Assembly (NCBI RefSeq): GCF_900112605.1
Contig: NZ_FOMJ01000003.1
Coordinates: 184,129-248,128 of the forward strand
Direction: 5' to 3'
From: Thiohalospira halophila DSM 15071
GTDB taxonomy: Bacteria; Pseudomonadota; Gammaproteobacteria; Thiohalospirales; Thiohalospiraceae
DNA: 64,000 nucleotides
Shown here: one piece after another, positions 56,244 to 64,000 of the stretch
Position numbering within the stretch: the first letter of the stretch is position 1
Layout: each line of letters starts with the position of its first letter
Notes under the pieces: generated by a model
The model's input: the letters and a program-made list of their open reading frames with translations, nothing else
Told to the model about the DNA's origin: nothing
Database searches by the model: none
Program-made: the position numbers and the translations under genes

Positions 56244-56962
56244 CACCACTTCTCGTAGACCAGGTGGTCCGCGGGGATCCCGAGTCGGGGCAGGCTCTCG
56301 GCGAGGTCGTCGACCATGGCGTTGGGGCCGCAGAGGTAGTAGAGGGCCTCCGGGTCCAGGAAGTGATCGCGGATGAGGTCGGCGTTGACGTAGCGCGTGA
56401 GTCCGCCCCAGGTGCCGGTCTCGCCGGTGACGGTGACGGTCATGTCCACCCGGGGATTGTCCGCCGAGCGGCGCTCCAGCTCCTCGCGGAAGAGGATCTC
56501 CTCCTCCTGGGCGACGGAGTAGAGCAGGTGCGCCTCGGCATCCGGAACCGACTCGTCGATGTAGCGGAAGATGCTCACCAGCGGGGTCACGCCCACGCCG
56601 CCGCCGATGAGGATGACCTTCCTGCCGCGCTCGGGGGTGTAGATGAAGCTCCCCGAGCCCTGGGAGACGGTCACGGTATCGCCGACGTCGGCCTCCTCGT
56701 AGAGCCAGCGGGTGACCGGGTGCTCCACCGCCCGCTTCACCGCCACCTGGAGGCGGCCGTCATCGTTGGGAATAGAGGTCAGGGACAGGCCGGCCGCCTT
56801 CGGCTGGCCGTCCACCTGGATGATGAGGTCGATCCACTGCCCGGGCAGGCTGTGGAAGGCGCCCTCGGTCTCCAGGATGAAGGAGCGGATACTCGGCGTC
56901 TCCTGCTTCACCTCCGCGATCCGGGCCTGAAGGTGTTGCGGCCGATTCTCTCCCTGGGACAT
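56240..56962 (-). CDS. Ferredoxin/flavodoxin reductase-like FAD oxidoreductase
   Basis: A 240-residue FNR-fold protein: FAD-binding GQWIDLIIQVDG and LSLTSIPNDDG, NAD(P) motif IGGGVGVTPLVSIFRYI, C-terminal YYLCGPNAMVDDL, ending in YEKWW. There is no ferredoxin domain. It may pass electrons to an oxygenase or other partner not seen here. AAGGAGT precedes the ATG. It is 19 bases after tex and overlaps the exporter genes. Confidence 0.88.
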   Translation of the reverse strand: MSQGENRPQHLQARIAEVKQETPSIRSFILETEGAFHSLPGQWIDLIIQVDGQPKAAGLSLTSIPNDDGRLQVAVKRAVEHPVTRWLYEEADVGDTVTVSQGSGSFIYTPERGRKVILIGGGVGVTPLVSIFRYIDESVPDAEAHLLYSVAQEEEILFREELERRSADNPRVDMTVTVTGETGTWGGLTRYVNADLIRDHFLDPEALYYLCGPNAMVDDLAESLPRLGIPADHLVYEKWW

Positions 56963-56981
56963 GTTCGCTGACTCCTTGTAA

Positions 56982-59273
56982 CTAGTTTCGATCGCGCAGC
57001 GCAGCCAGGGCCGCTGCCATGGCGCCGCGCGGCTTCTCTTCCTTCGGCGGTTTCTGTTTCCGCCCCCGGCGCTCCTTCGCGGGCCCCTCGGCCCCCTTCT
57101 CCGCCTCCGGGCCGCAGAGCGACAGGCCGATCCGGCCCCGCTCCAGGTCCACCTCCAGGACGTGGGCGCTGACCACATCCCCCACCTTGACCACGGCGTG
57201 GGGATCGCGAACGAACTCCTTCGCCAGCTTGGAGATGTGGACCAGGCCGTCCTGGTGGACGCCGATATCCACGAAGGCGCCGAAATCGGTAACGTTGGTG
57301 ACCACTCCCTCCACCGCCATGCCGGGCGTGAGGTCCGAGGGCCTGGTCACGTCCTCCCGGAAGCGGGCGGTGCGGAAGTCACCGCGCGGGTCGCGACCGG
57401 GCTTCTCCAGCTCGGCGAGGATGTCCGTCACCGTGGGCACGCCGAAGCGCTCGTCGGTGAACTGGCGCGGGTCGAGCCGGCGCAGGGCGTCGGCATCGCC
57501 CATGACGTCATTGACGCCGCGGCCGAGCCGCGCCAGCAGCCGCTCCACCACCGGATACGCCTCCGGGTGGACCGCAGAGGCATCCAGGGGTTCCTCGCCG
57601 TCGCGGATCCGCAGGAAGCCGGCGGCCTGCTCGAAGGCCACCGGACCCAGGCGCGAGACCGACTGCAGCTCCTTGCGGGAGCGGAAGGGGCCCTTCTCGG
57701 TGCGGTGGGCGACCACCGCCTCCGCCAGCGACGGCCCCAGCCCGGAGACCCGGGAGAGCAGCGCCGGGGAGGCGGTATTCACATCCACGCCCACGGCGTT
57801 GACGCAGTCCTCCACCACCCCCTCCAGGGTGGCGGCGAGCCGGCTCTGGCTGACGTCGTGCTGGTACTGCCCCACTCCGATGTGGCCGGGCTCGATCTTC
57901 ACCAGCTCCGCCAGCGGGTCCTGCAGGCGGCGACCGATGGAGACGGCCCCGCGCAGGGAGACGTCCAGCTCCGGCAGCTCCCGGGCCGCCTGCTCCGAGG
58001 CGGAGTAGACCGAGGCGCCGTCCTCGCTGACCATCACCCGGGTAAGGCCGCGGCAGCGGCCGGCCAGCTCGTCGGCGAGCTGCTCCGTCTCCCGGGCCGC
58101 GGTGCCATTGCCCACCGCCACCAGGGCGACGCCGTGCTCGGCCACCAGGTCGGCCAGGGTCTGGAGGGACGCCTCCCACTGCTTCTGCGGGGCGTGGGGG
58201 TAGATGGTGGTGGTGGCGGCCACGCCGCCGGCGGCGTCCAGCACTGCCACCTTGGTCCCGGTACGCAGCCCCGGATCCAGCGCCAGCACCGGGCGGGCAC
58301 CGGCCGGCGGCGCCAGCAGGAGGTTGCGCAGGTTGGTGGCGAAGACGCGCACCGCCTCCTCCTCCGCCTTCTCCCGGAGCTGGCGGAAGATCTCCGTCTC
58401 CACCCGGGAGGCGATCTTCACCCGCCAGGCGCGGCGCACGGTCTGGCGCAGCCACGGGGCGCAGGGGCCGGTGGCGTGGCCCAGCCCCCAGTGGGCGGCG
58501 ATGATGGCCTCGCAGTGGTCGGGGCTGCCGTCGGGGGCGTCGATATCGCGCTCGTGGACCAGCGCCAGGCGCAGGGCCCCGGCCTCGCGGCCGCGCAGCA
58601 GCGCCAGGATGCGGTGGGCCGGGAGGTCACGGACGCGCTCGGGGCGATCGATATAGTCGGTGAAGCGGGTATCCCGCTCGGCCTCCTCCCCGGCGCTGGG
58701 AACCACCTGCCCGCGCTTGTCCATCTCGTCGCGCAGCCGGGCGGCGAGGTCGGCGTCGTCGGCCATGCGCTGGACCAGGATGTCCCGGGCGCCGGCCAGC
58801 ACCGTGGCCGCATCGCCGAAGCCCGCCTCGGCATTCAAGTAATCGACGGCCAGGGTCTCGGGATCCGCCTCGTCCGGCGCCTCCAGGAGCTGGTCCGCCA
58901 GCGGCCCCAGCCCCGCCTCCTTGGCGACCTGCGCCTTGGTACGCTTCTTCCGCGCATAGGGGCGGTAGAGGTCCTCCAGCCGGGTGCGGGTCTCCGCCGC
59001 CCGGATGGCGGCGAGGAGGGAGGGAGTGGTCACCCCTTGCTCCTCCAGGCTGGCCAGGATGGACTCCCGGCGCTTCTCCAGCTCCCGGAGCTGGGACAGG
59101 CGCTCGTTGAGCCGGCGCAGCTGGGTATCATCCAGGCCGCCGGTGGCCTCCTTGCGGTAGCGCGCCACGAAGGGGACCGTGGCGCCGCCGTCCAGCAGCT
59201 CCACCGCCGCGCTTACCTGGCGGGCGGAGACATCCAGCTCGTCGGCGATGGTCTCGATGATGCGACGGGCCAT
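56982..59273 (-). CDS. tex: Tex family transcription accessory protein
   Basis: A 763-residue Tex: helical N-terminal domain, YqgF nuclease-like domain (VLALDPGLRTGTKVAVLD), helix-hairpin-helix motifs (VNTASPALLSRVSGLGPSLAEAVVAHR) and a C-terminal S1 domain (VEGVVTNVTDFGAFVDIGVHQDGLVHISKL). The tail is Lys/Arg-rich. It binds nucleic acid and affects transcription and toxin expression in other species. ATG chosen over an upstream TTG because GGAG lies at good spacing. Confidence 0.96.
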   Translation of the reverse strand: MARRIIETIADELDVSARQVSAAVELLDGGATVPFVARYRKEATGGLDDTQLRRLNERLSQLRELEKRRESILASLEEQGVTTPSLLAAIRAAETRTRLEDLYRPYARKKRTKAQVAKEAGLGPLADQLLEAPDEADPETLAVDYLNAEAGFGDAATVLAGARDILVQRMADDADLAARLRDEMDKRGQVVPSAGEEAERDTRFTDYIDRPERVRDLPAHRILALLRGREAGALRLALVHERDIDAPDGSPDHCEAIIAAHWGLGHATGPCAPWLRQTVRRAWRVKIASRVETEIFRQLREKAEEEAVRVFATNLRNLLLAPPAGARPVLALDPGLRTGTKVAVLDAAGGVAATTTIYPHAPQKQWEASLQTLADLVAEHGVALVAVGNGTAARETEQLADELAGRCRGLTRVMVSEDGASVYSASEQAARELPELDVSLRGAVSIGRRLQDPLAELVKIEPGHIGVGQYQHDVSQSRLAATLEGVVEDCVNAVGVDVNTASPALLSRVSGLGPSLAEAVVAHRTEKGPFRSRKELQSVSRLGPVAFEQAAGFLRIRDGEEPLDASAVHPEAYPVVERLLARLGRGVNDVMGDADALRRLDPRQFTDERFGVPTVTDILAELEKPGRDPRGDFRTARFREDVTRPSDLTPGMAVEGVVTNVTDFGAFVDIGVHQDGLVHISKLAKEFVRDPHAVVKVGDVVSAHVLEVDLERGRIGLSLCGPEAEKGAEGPAKERRGRKQKPPKEEKPRGAMAAALAALRDRN

Positions 59274-59413
59274 GGGCACTGCTCCGACCAATTACAGCAA
59301 AGCCGCGTATTCTACTCGGGTACCATCATGCGAGGCCATAGCGCCGGCGCCGGATGCGCCATCCGTCGCCACCGCTGCTAGGATGGGGATATCCCTACTT
59401 CCCCGGAGGCCCC

Positions 59414-60457
59414 GTGCGCCAGACCCTCCTTGCCCTGCTCCTCCTCGCCCTGCCCCTCCCGGCCCTGGCCGACGCCGTGGGGCTCATCTACCACCGCTTC
59501 GGCGAGGGGAAATACCCGACCACCAGCATCGACCTGGAGTCCTTCGAGGCCCAGATGGATCATCTGGCGGAAAACGACTACCGCATCTGGCCCCTGGGCA
59601 AGGTGGTCTGCTACCTGCGGGAGGATCGCGAGCTGCCGGACAAGGTGGTGAGCATCACCATCGACGACGCCTACGCCTCGGTCTACCACGAGGCCTTCCC
59701 CCGCCTGCAGGAGCGCGGCTGGCCCTTCACCGTCTTCGTCAGCACCGACCCGGTGGACCGCGGCTTCAGCAACTTCATGACCTGGGACCAGATGCGGGAG
59801 ATGGCCGAGGCCGGCGTGGAGTTCGCCAACCACACCCGGACCCACCCCTACCTGCCCCAGCGCCAGGGGGAGGAGTCGGACGCCGCCTGGGCCGAGCGGG
59901 TGACCGAGGAGATCGCCGGCGCCGAGAAGCGCCTGCGCGAGGAGCTGGGGGACGCCGTGGCCGACGACCCGGGCCTGCTCGCCTACCCCTACGGCGATTA
60001 CGACGCCGCCACCGCCGAGATCGTCCGCGAGCTGGACCACGTGGGCGTGGCCCAGCACGCCGGCCCCATCGGCGACGGCGCCGACCTGCGCGCCCTGCGC
60101 CGCTTCCCGGTTGGCAACGAGGGCTTCCCCATGGACCGCTTCCGCCTGCGCGTGGCCACCCGCGCCCTGCCCGTGGCCGAGGTGGAGCCCTGGGACCCGG
60201 CCACCGCCGAGGAGCGGCCCCGGGTGCGCGTGGAGCTGGAAGGCACCGTGGAGGGCTGGCAGGGGCTCAACTGCTTCGTGAAGGGCCAGAGCGAACCGGC
60301 GAAGGTGGAATGGCCCCTGGAGGGCCGCGCCTTCACCGCCCGCGCCCGCCAGCCCCTGAAGGACGGCCTGGTCCACTACAACTGCACCGCCCGGGGCCCG
60401 GACGGCCGCTACTGGTGGTATTCCCACCTGTGGCGGGCGGAGCCGAGTACCGAGTAG
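59414..60457 (+). CDS. Polysaccharide deacetylase family protein (secreted)
   Basis: A 347-residue secreted protein starting at GTG after GGAGG: signal peptide VRQTLLALLLLALPLPALA, then a NodB/CE4 domain with VVSITIDDAYASVYHEAFP (catalytic and metal Asp), metal His in FANHTRTHPYLP and LLAYPYGDYDAA. About 110 further C-terminal residues look beta-rich. CE4 enzymes remove acetyl from polysaccharide; the substrate is unknown. It is divergent from tex. Confidence 0.88.
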   Translation: MRQTLLALLLLALPLPALADAVGLIYHRFGEGKYPTTSIDLESFEAQMDHLAENDYRIWPLGKVVCYLREDRELPDKVVSITIDDAYASVYHEAFPRLQERGWPFTVFVSTDPVDRGFSNFMTWDQMREMAEAGVEFANHTRTHPYLPQRQGEESDAAWAERVTEEIAGAEKRLREELGDAVADDPGLLAYPYGDYDAATAEIVRELDHVGVAQHAGPIGDGADLRALRRFPVGNEGFPMDRFRLRVATRALPVAEVEPWDPATAEERPRVRVELEGTVEGWQGLNCFVKGQSEPAKVEWPLEGRAFTARARQPLKDGLVHYNCTARGPDGRYWWYSHLWRAEPSTE

Positions 60458-60477
60458 ACAGGGAGGTTCGAGAACGC

Positions 60478-60747
60478 ATGGCGACCATCACTATCCGTAA
60501 TCTGCCCGATGACCTGCTTGAGCGCATCAAGGCCAAAGCAGCGGCGACGGGTCGGTCTGTGCAAGATGAGGTGCGCAACCACCTACAACAGCACTACTCG
60601 CACGGAGCCGAAATCTTAGATAATCGCAGTACCCAGATTCGACAACCTGCAACCCTATCGGTCGCCAATTCCCGGAAAACGGCGAATCTCGATGCGGATG
60701 CGGCCCTAAACGCCTCAGTAGAAGAGACTGACCGGCATCGCAAGTGA
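60478..60747 (+). CDS. FitA/Arc-like ribbon-helix-helix protein, orphan antitoxin-like
   Basis: An 89-residue protein. The first 40 residues (MATITIRNLPDDLLERIKAKAAATGRSVQDEVRNHL) match FitA-type antitoxin ribbon-helix-helix domains that repress their own operon. The rest is polar and unrelated to known toxin-binding tails. No PIN (VapC/FitB) gene follows: only a 23-codon frame overlaps the stop, and the next gene starts at 60960. GGGAGG precedes the ATG. It marks the switch from GC-rich core DNA to AT-rich DNA. Confidence 0.78.
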   Translation: MATITIRNLPDDLLERIKAKAAATGRSVQDEVRNHLQQHYSHGAEILDNRSTQIRQPATLSVANSRKTANLDADAALNASVEETDRHRK

Positions 60748-60959
60748 TTCGCTCCACACTTAGCCTCCACTTCCGCGGGCGCAACTCACCGCTGCAGACA
60801 GCCAGCTTTTTTTGAGTACCACTCGCCTTTGTCCTCCCAAGCTCGCCTTGGTAATTCGCGTTCGCGGAAGTTTATTTTAAATCATGTGGTTCCGGAAAAT
60901 TACGAGATACATCCTCAGACTTGCGCACGTTTCTTCCCCTTTGCGGAGACCTGAAAGCT

Positions 60960-62594
60960 ATGAATGAAAACCATTACCTAGAAGTATTTAAGCTGCTCTT
61001 GGATTTCATAGAAAGCAACAAATGGGCCTTGATAATTCTGACCTTTTTAGTATTTTCCCGAAATCACATTGGGCCATTTATGCAAAGGATGACAAGATTT
61101 GCAATGTCTTGGAAGGCGGGGAGTGGAGGCTTAGAGGTTTCTGCAGACCCAGCAGGAAACCGAGCAGACAATGAAACGCATACTGCCTTAGAAGGATACC
61201 AGGAACCATCTGCAGAAAATATTGAAAGCAGAGACAGCAATTCAGAAGAAAACCGACTACAACAATCGCCTCCAGCTCCAAACAAGCATTGGCTTTCAGA
61301 AGTAATTGATAAATTAAAGGAGGGGCGCGAAGAAGAGGCTGAAAGGGCTTTCCATGCTGGGAAAACAAAAAGCTCGGACAGGACCACCCATTCAATGGAA
61401 GAGGCTATATACCAACACGCCAGATTCGTTCATGGAAACCGTTCTGACGCCAAACAAATTTTAATAGGCCGCTCTAATAGCGCAGCATCTGGTGAAGAAA
61501 AGTTCAATTACTTGATTTGGCTGGACAAGCTCTACCAGAGGATAAGCGCCTTCAATGACTCTGAAAATCTTTGGGTAGAGTTTATAAATAGTTCGGAGGA
61601 CACTACCCTAATAGACAAGGCAAGCATTAAGCTTTCCGAAGTATACAGAGAAACCGGAAACCTGCAAAAAGCAAAAAAGGTCCTCTTTGAAAGAATTCTA
61701 GGAAGGGGATACGAGGATTGCCCAGCGATATATGAAGAAATAGCTCGCTTATGCGTTATTGAAAAAGATCATGAGTGCGCAGCCACGTCTTTCGAAATAT
61801 CTTTGGCGTCGAATGAAGACAATAAGGAACTATTATTTTCTGCTGCTTATCAACAGTCCGAATCTAACATACAAATACTATCCTTCCTGAACTATCAAAC
61901 ACTTTTACGACTAGACCCTAACAATTCTTCAGCACTCAACAACATCGCTATCAGTGAAGGTGATTTAGGCTTACCTGGTAAGAAATATGAAAAATTCGTC
62001 AGAGCAGAGGAAGAAGGCAGCACTCTGGCAACTGCAAACATTGCTCAGCTAATGATTAATGTCGGCATGTTCGATGAAGCAGAAAGAAAGTTGAGATGGG
62101 CAATGGCGCAAGAAAATGCTCATGAAAATGTTGGAGAAGTCTACTCTAAGCTAGAGAAAGAACGCGAGCGAGAAAGAGAAAAGGCAGAAAAGCTATCACA
62201 ATTTGGCAGAAAAAAACGGGGCGAATTCCGAAAATATGGGAATCACAGGCTGGGATTCGAGGATAATGAAAATGCCTTCCTTAACATCACAAAGGGACCT
62301 AATAATGAGGCGGTAGAAACTAAAGTTGATGAGGGCATCATTAACTCCAAATGGCTGGAGAGAGCCCCTGGTGTGCTTGATTCCGAAGAAGAATACGAGG
62401 TAACGGTAACTGGCAAGATCATAGGTCGGTCGGCAAAGGTGATTTATAACAAGAAACGAAAGGGCACTTTCCATGGTTTGTCTTTGGGGAACAAAGAAAG
62501 CTTCTCAGCTTTCTCTTACGTTGATTCCGCAAGCGGGGAGTGGATTATTTTCTCACTAGATTCAGAAAAAGATAAAGAAATCATTCTTACCTGA
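60960..62594 (+). CDS. Membrane-anchored TPR-like protein of unknown function (AT-rich, acquired)
   Basis: A 544-residue protein I cannot assign. Residues about 20-40 (KWALIILTFLVFSRNHIGPF) form one membrane anchor; about 115-390 look like helical TPR-type repeats (LSEVYRETGNLQKAKKVLFE; IYEEIARLCVIEKDHECAATSF; MFDEAERKLRWAMAQEN); about 395-415 is a charged coiled coil; the last 120 residues are beta-rich. The gene is rich in A/T-ending codons (AAA, GAA, ATA), unlike all neighbours. ATG chosen over an upstream TTG because GGAG lies 11 bases away. In 60748-60959 I see no clear gene. Confidence 0.72.
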   Translation: MNENHYLEVFKLLLDFIESNKWALIILTFLVFSRNHIGPFMQRMTRFAMSWKAGSGGLEVSADPAGNRADNETHTALEGYQEPSAENIESRDSNSEENRLQQSPPAPNKHWLSEVIDKLKEGREEEAERAFHAGKTKSSDRTTHSMEEAIYQHARFVHGNRSDAKQILIGRSNSAASGEEKFNYLIWLDKLYQRISAFNDSENLWVEFINSSEDTTLIDKASIKLSEVYRETGNLQKAKKVLFERILGRGYEDCPAIYEEIARLCVIEKDHECAATSFEISLASNEDNKELLFSAAYQQSESNIQILSFLNYQTLLRLDPNNSSALNNIAISEGDLGLPGKKYEKFVRAEEEGSTLATANIAQLMINVGMFDEAERKLRWAMAQENAHENVGEVYSKLEKEREREREKAEKLSQFGRKKRGEFRKYGNHRLGFEDNENAFLNITKGPNNEAVETKVDEGIINSKWLERAPGVLDSEEEYEVTVTGKIIGRSAKVIYNKKRKGTFHGLSLGNKESFSAFSYVDSASGEWIIFSLDSEKDKEIILT

Positions 62595-62817
62595 TCTTTG
62601 ACCTTGGGTGACTGCGTTTATACAGCTCTATTGACTGGATACGCTCAGGGGTACGGTTTCGTACCTCTCGATGTGATCCGGCAGAAAATAAAACCACAAC
62701 TTTGCCAGAAAAAAGGCGAGCATACCGCACGGCCACCTTTAGATCATCGTCTTAGAGGCCGTTGCACAAATCATACTGTCAGGTAAGGATGTAATGACCC
62801 CCTGGTTTCTGCACACC

Positions 62818-63627
62818 TCACGCGCTTAATGCGGGGTGTGCCCGTGGGGCCGCATAGCCCAGGGCCTGATGCGGCCTTTGCTCGTTGTAGTACTTCATCC
62901 ACTGGCGGATGACCGTCCGGGCCTGGCCCAGCGACTCAAATCGGTGCTGCCAGATGCACTCTTCCTTCAGGGACCGGAAGAAGCGCTCCATCAGGCCGTT
63001 CTGCTCCGGCGTGTACGGCGTCGTGAACTCCTGGGTCAGACCGTAAGCCCTCACCGTCGCCGTGTACTGCCGGGAGCTGAATACCAGCCCGTTGTCGGAC
63101 CGGAGCGCCAATGGCCGGGCTACTCGCTGGAGAACACCGTGACGCTCGATGAGCGCCTCCTCCAGGGCCGCCTCGGCCGTGGGACTGTTGCCCCGACTCG
63201 AGAGCCGCCAGCCGAGCACCTCACGGGTGCAGCAGTCGATGACGACAGCCAGCGCTGCTCGGCGGTCCTTGCCGCACCACACCTGCGTGAGGTCAGTGGC
63301 CCATCGTTCATCCGGCCGGCTGGCCACCGAGGGCAGACTCCGAGCCCGCGGCCGATGGCCCTGGGGCCGCTTCCGGACCTGCCAGCCCTTGCGCTGCAGA
63401 ACCCGCTGGACCGGCTTCCGGTTCTCGCCCAGTATCGCCGCCAGGCGGCGATACCCGTAGGTCGGGAACTGCTCCAGCTTGGCCTTGATACGTGCCACCA
63501 GAAGCTCGTTGAGCGGTCGGGACCGCCGCTTCGGCCGGTAGTACACCGAGCGTCTGGGAACGCCCAACCAGCGACACAGCTTCGCCAACGGCACCGGCCG
63601 GCCCTCAGCCGCCATCTCCGCCTGCAC
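62818..63627 (-). CDS. IS3-family transposase OrfB (integrase catalytic domain)
   Basis: A 269-residue DDE transposase part: an N-terminal HTH (AKLCRWLGVPRRSVYYR) and the rve catalytic core, with Asp in RWATDLTQVW, Asp in ALRSDNGLVFSS and Glu in GLMERFFRSLKEECIW. The frame continues upstream of the GTG at 63627 without a stop to the slippery A7 in orfA, so the active enzyme is an OrfA-OrfB fusion made by -1 frameshifting. It looks intact. Confidence 0.93.
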   Translation of the reverse strand: MQAEMAAEGRPVPLAKLCRWLGVPRRSVYYRPKRRSRPLNELLVARIKAKLEQFPTYGYRRLAAILGENRKPVQRVLQRKGWQVRKRPQGHRPRARSLPSVASRPDERWATDLTQVWCGKDRRAALAVVIDCCTREVLGWRLSSRGNSPTAEAALEEALIERHGVLQRVARPLALRSDNGLVFSSRQYTATVRAYGLTQEFTTPYTPEQNGLMERFFRSLKEECIWQHRFESLGQARTVIRQWMKYYNEQRPHQALGYAAPRAHPALSA

Positions 63628-63632
63628 CGACC

Positions 63633-63944
63633 TTACGAGCTCTCCTCGTCGTCGAGCAGGCGCTTGTATTTTTTTAACGCGTAGATCTGCAGATGGGCCT
63701 CGCCCAGCGCCTCCCGTGTCTCGCGGAGCTCCGACTCGTACTGCTCGCGGATATCCTTGGGCCGGGACCGGAAGCCGTTCTCCATGCTCTTCTGGGCCTC
63801 GTCCATCCAGGCCTCGACCTCGGAGACGGTCAGATCATGCTGCCGCGCTACCTCCGCGACCGTGGTCTTACCCTTGAAGATCTCCATCACCACGGCCGTC
63901 TTGCGCTTGGCGGTCCAGCGCTTCACCGGTGCTTCTTCGCTCAT
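63633..63944 (-). CDS. IS3-family OrfA (DNA-binding protein)
   Basis: A 103-residue OrfA with an HTH (KTTVAEVARQHDLTVSEVEAWMDEA) followed by a helical part (YESELRETREALGEAHLQIYALKKYK). It binds the terminal repeats and supplies the N terminus of the frameshifted transposase. GGAGGG precedes the ATG. Confidence 0.92.
   Translation of the reverse strand: MSEEAPVKRWTAKRKTAVVMEIFKGKTTVAEVARQHDLTVSEVEAWMDEAQKSMENGFRSRPKDIREQYESELRETREALGEAHLQIYALKKYKRLLDDEESS
63669..63675 (-). promoter_or_regulatory. Programmed -1 frameshift site A AAA AAA in orfA
   Basis: On the minus strand orfA codons TTA-AAA-AAA-TAC contain the canonical heptamer. A one-base slip back enters the orfB frame (reading IQAPARRRGEL…), which is open through to the OrfB domain. 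Confidence 0.85.
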
Positions 63945-64000
63945 CGTACCCTCCTGTTACCCGCACTATACCCTGTGCAGTTCGGAAGGGGGTCAGTTCA

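Larger units (their letters stand above)
62790..64000 (-). mobile_element. IS3-family insertion sequence (about 1.2 kb, right end at window edge)
   Basis: Terminal repeats resemble each other: at the left, reading in from 62790, TGTAATGACCCCCTGG…CTGCACA; at the right, reading in from 64000, TGAACTGACCCCCTTC…CTGCACA. Inside are orfA and orfB in the typical order with a frameshift site. The right tip lies at the last base of the window, so I cannot check the target duplication there. The element looks intact. Confidence 0.88.

Noticed and set aside
60744..60815. A 23-codon frame overlapping the FitA-like stop as a possible toxin
   Set aside because: Too short for a PIN toxin and lacks the conserved Asp motif.
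62755..62775. GAGGCCGTTGCACAA resembling an IS5-type end
   Set aside because: No second end or transposase fragment is visible, so the likeness is too short to call.
62598..62786. A 62-codon frame between the TPR gene and the IS element
   Set aside because: It starts at TTG without a ribosome site and shows no recognisable similarity.

Overview
The window is GC-rich, densely packed and dominated by housekeeping genes in a gammaproteobacterial order: mla–ibaG–murA–his; yrbG–kdsD–kdsC–lptCAB–rpoN–hpf–ptsN–hprK–rapZ–PTS–mgtE; maf–rng–yhdP–nit; leuS–lptE–holA–proA–nadD–rsfS–rlmH; miaB–phoH–ybeY–corC–lnt. Lpt, Mla, Lnt and KDO genes point to a Gram-negative outer membrane, and Aer-like and CheV proteins to motility. 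The chromosome may belong to an Ectothiorhodospiraceae/Chromatiales-type organism; that is inference from composition and order only.

Layout. 1-7961 (minus): hisC (cut by the window edge), hisD, hisG, murA, ibaG, a YadG/YadH-type ABC exporter, then mlaB, mlaD, mlaE, mlaF in overlapping array, with no mlaC. 8022-10854: a short DUF72-like protein, a palindromic repeat, a luciferase-like oxidoreductase and an epimerase. 10889-24136 (plus): mlaA, a Na/Ca exchanger, a metallochaperone, KDO and LPS-export genes, sigma-54, the nitrogen/regulatory PTS (EI gene missing from its usual place), mgtE and a dihydrolipoamide-dehydrogenase-like flavoprotein. 24271-31142 (minus): nitrilase, a small secreted protein, yhdP, rng, maf. 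31397-32419: a second cation exchanger. 32447-39252 (minus): rlmH to leuS. 39582-45282: ybeL and the lnt-to-miaB operon. 45413-53910: Aer-like transducer, mtgA, a thioredoxin, nfeD–slipin, cheV, nitroreductase and small proteins. 53891-54215: a truncated DUF4160 gene beside tRNA-Asp. 54514-60457: a second YadGH exporter, a ferredoxin reductase, tex, a polysaccharide deacetylase.

The right end (60478-64000) differs: an orphan ribbon-helix-helix antitoxin-like gene, an AT-rich gene for a membrane-anchored TPR-like protein of unknown function, and an IS3-family element with a frameshift window. This is the clearest accessory DNA here.

Envelope biogenesis is the main theme: phospholipid transport (Mla), KDO synthesis and LPS export (Kds, Lpt), lipoprotein acylation (Lnt), peptidoglycan (MurA, MtgA) and YhdP. 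Three long inverted-repeat elements lie between genes; two (8629-8740 and 39336-39460) share a core but have unrelated arms.
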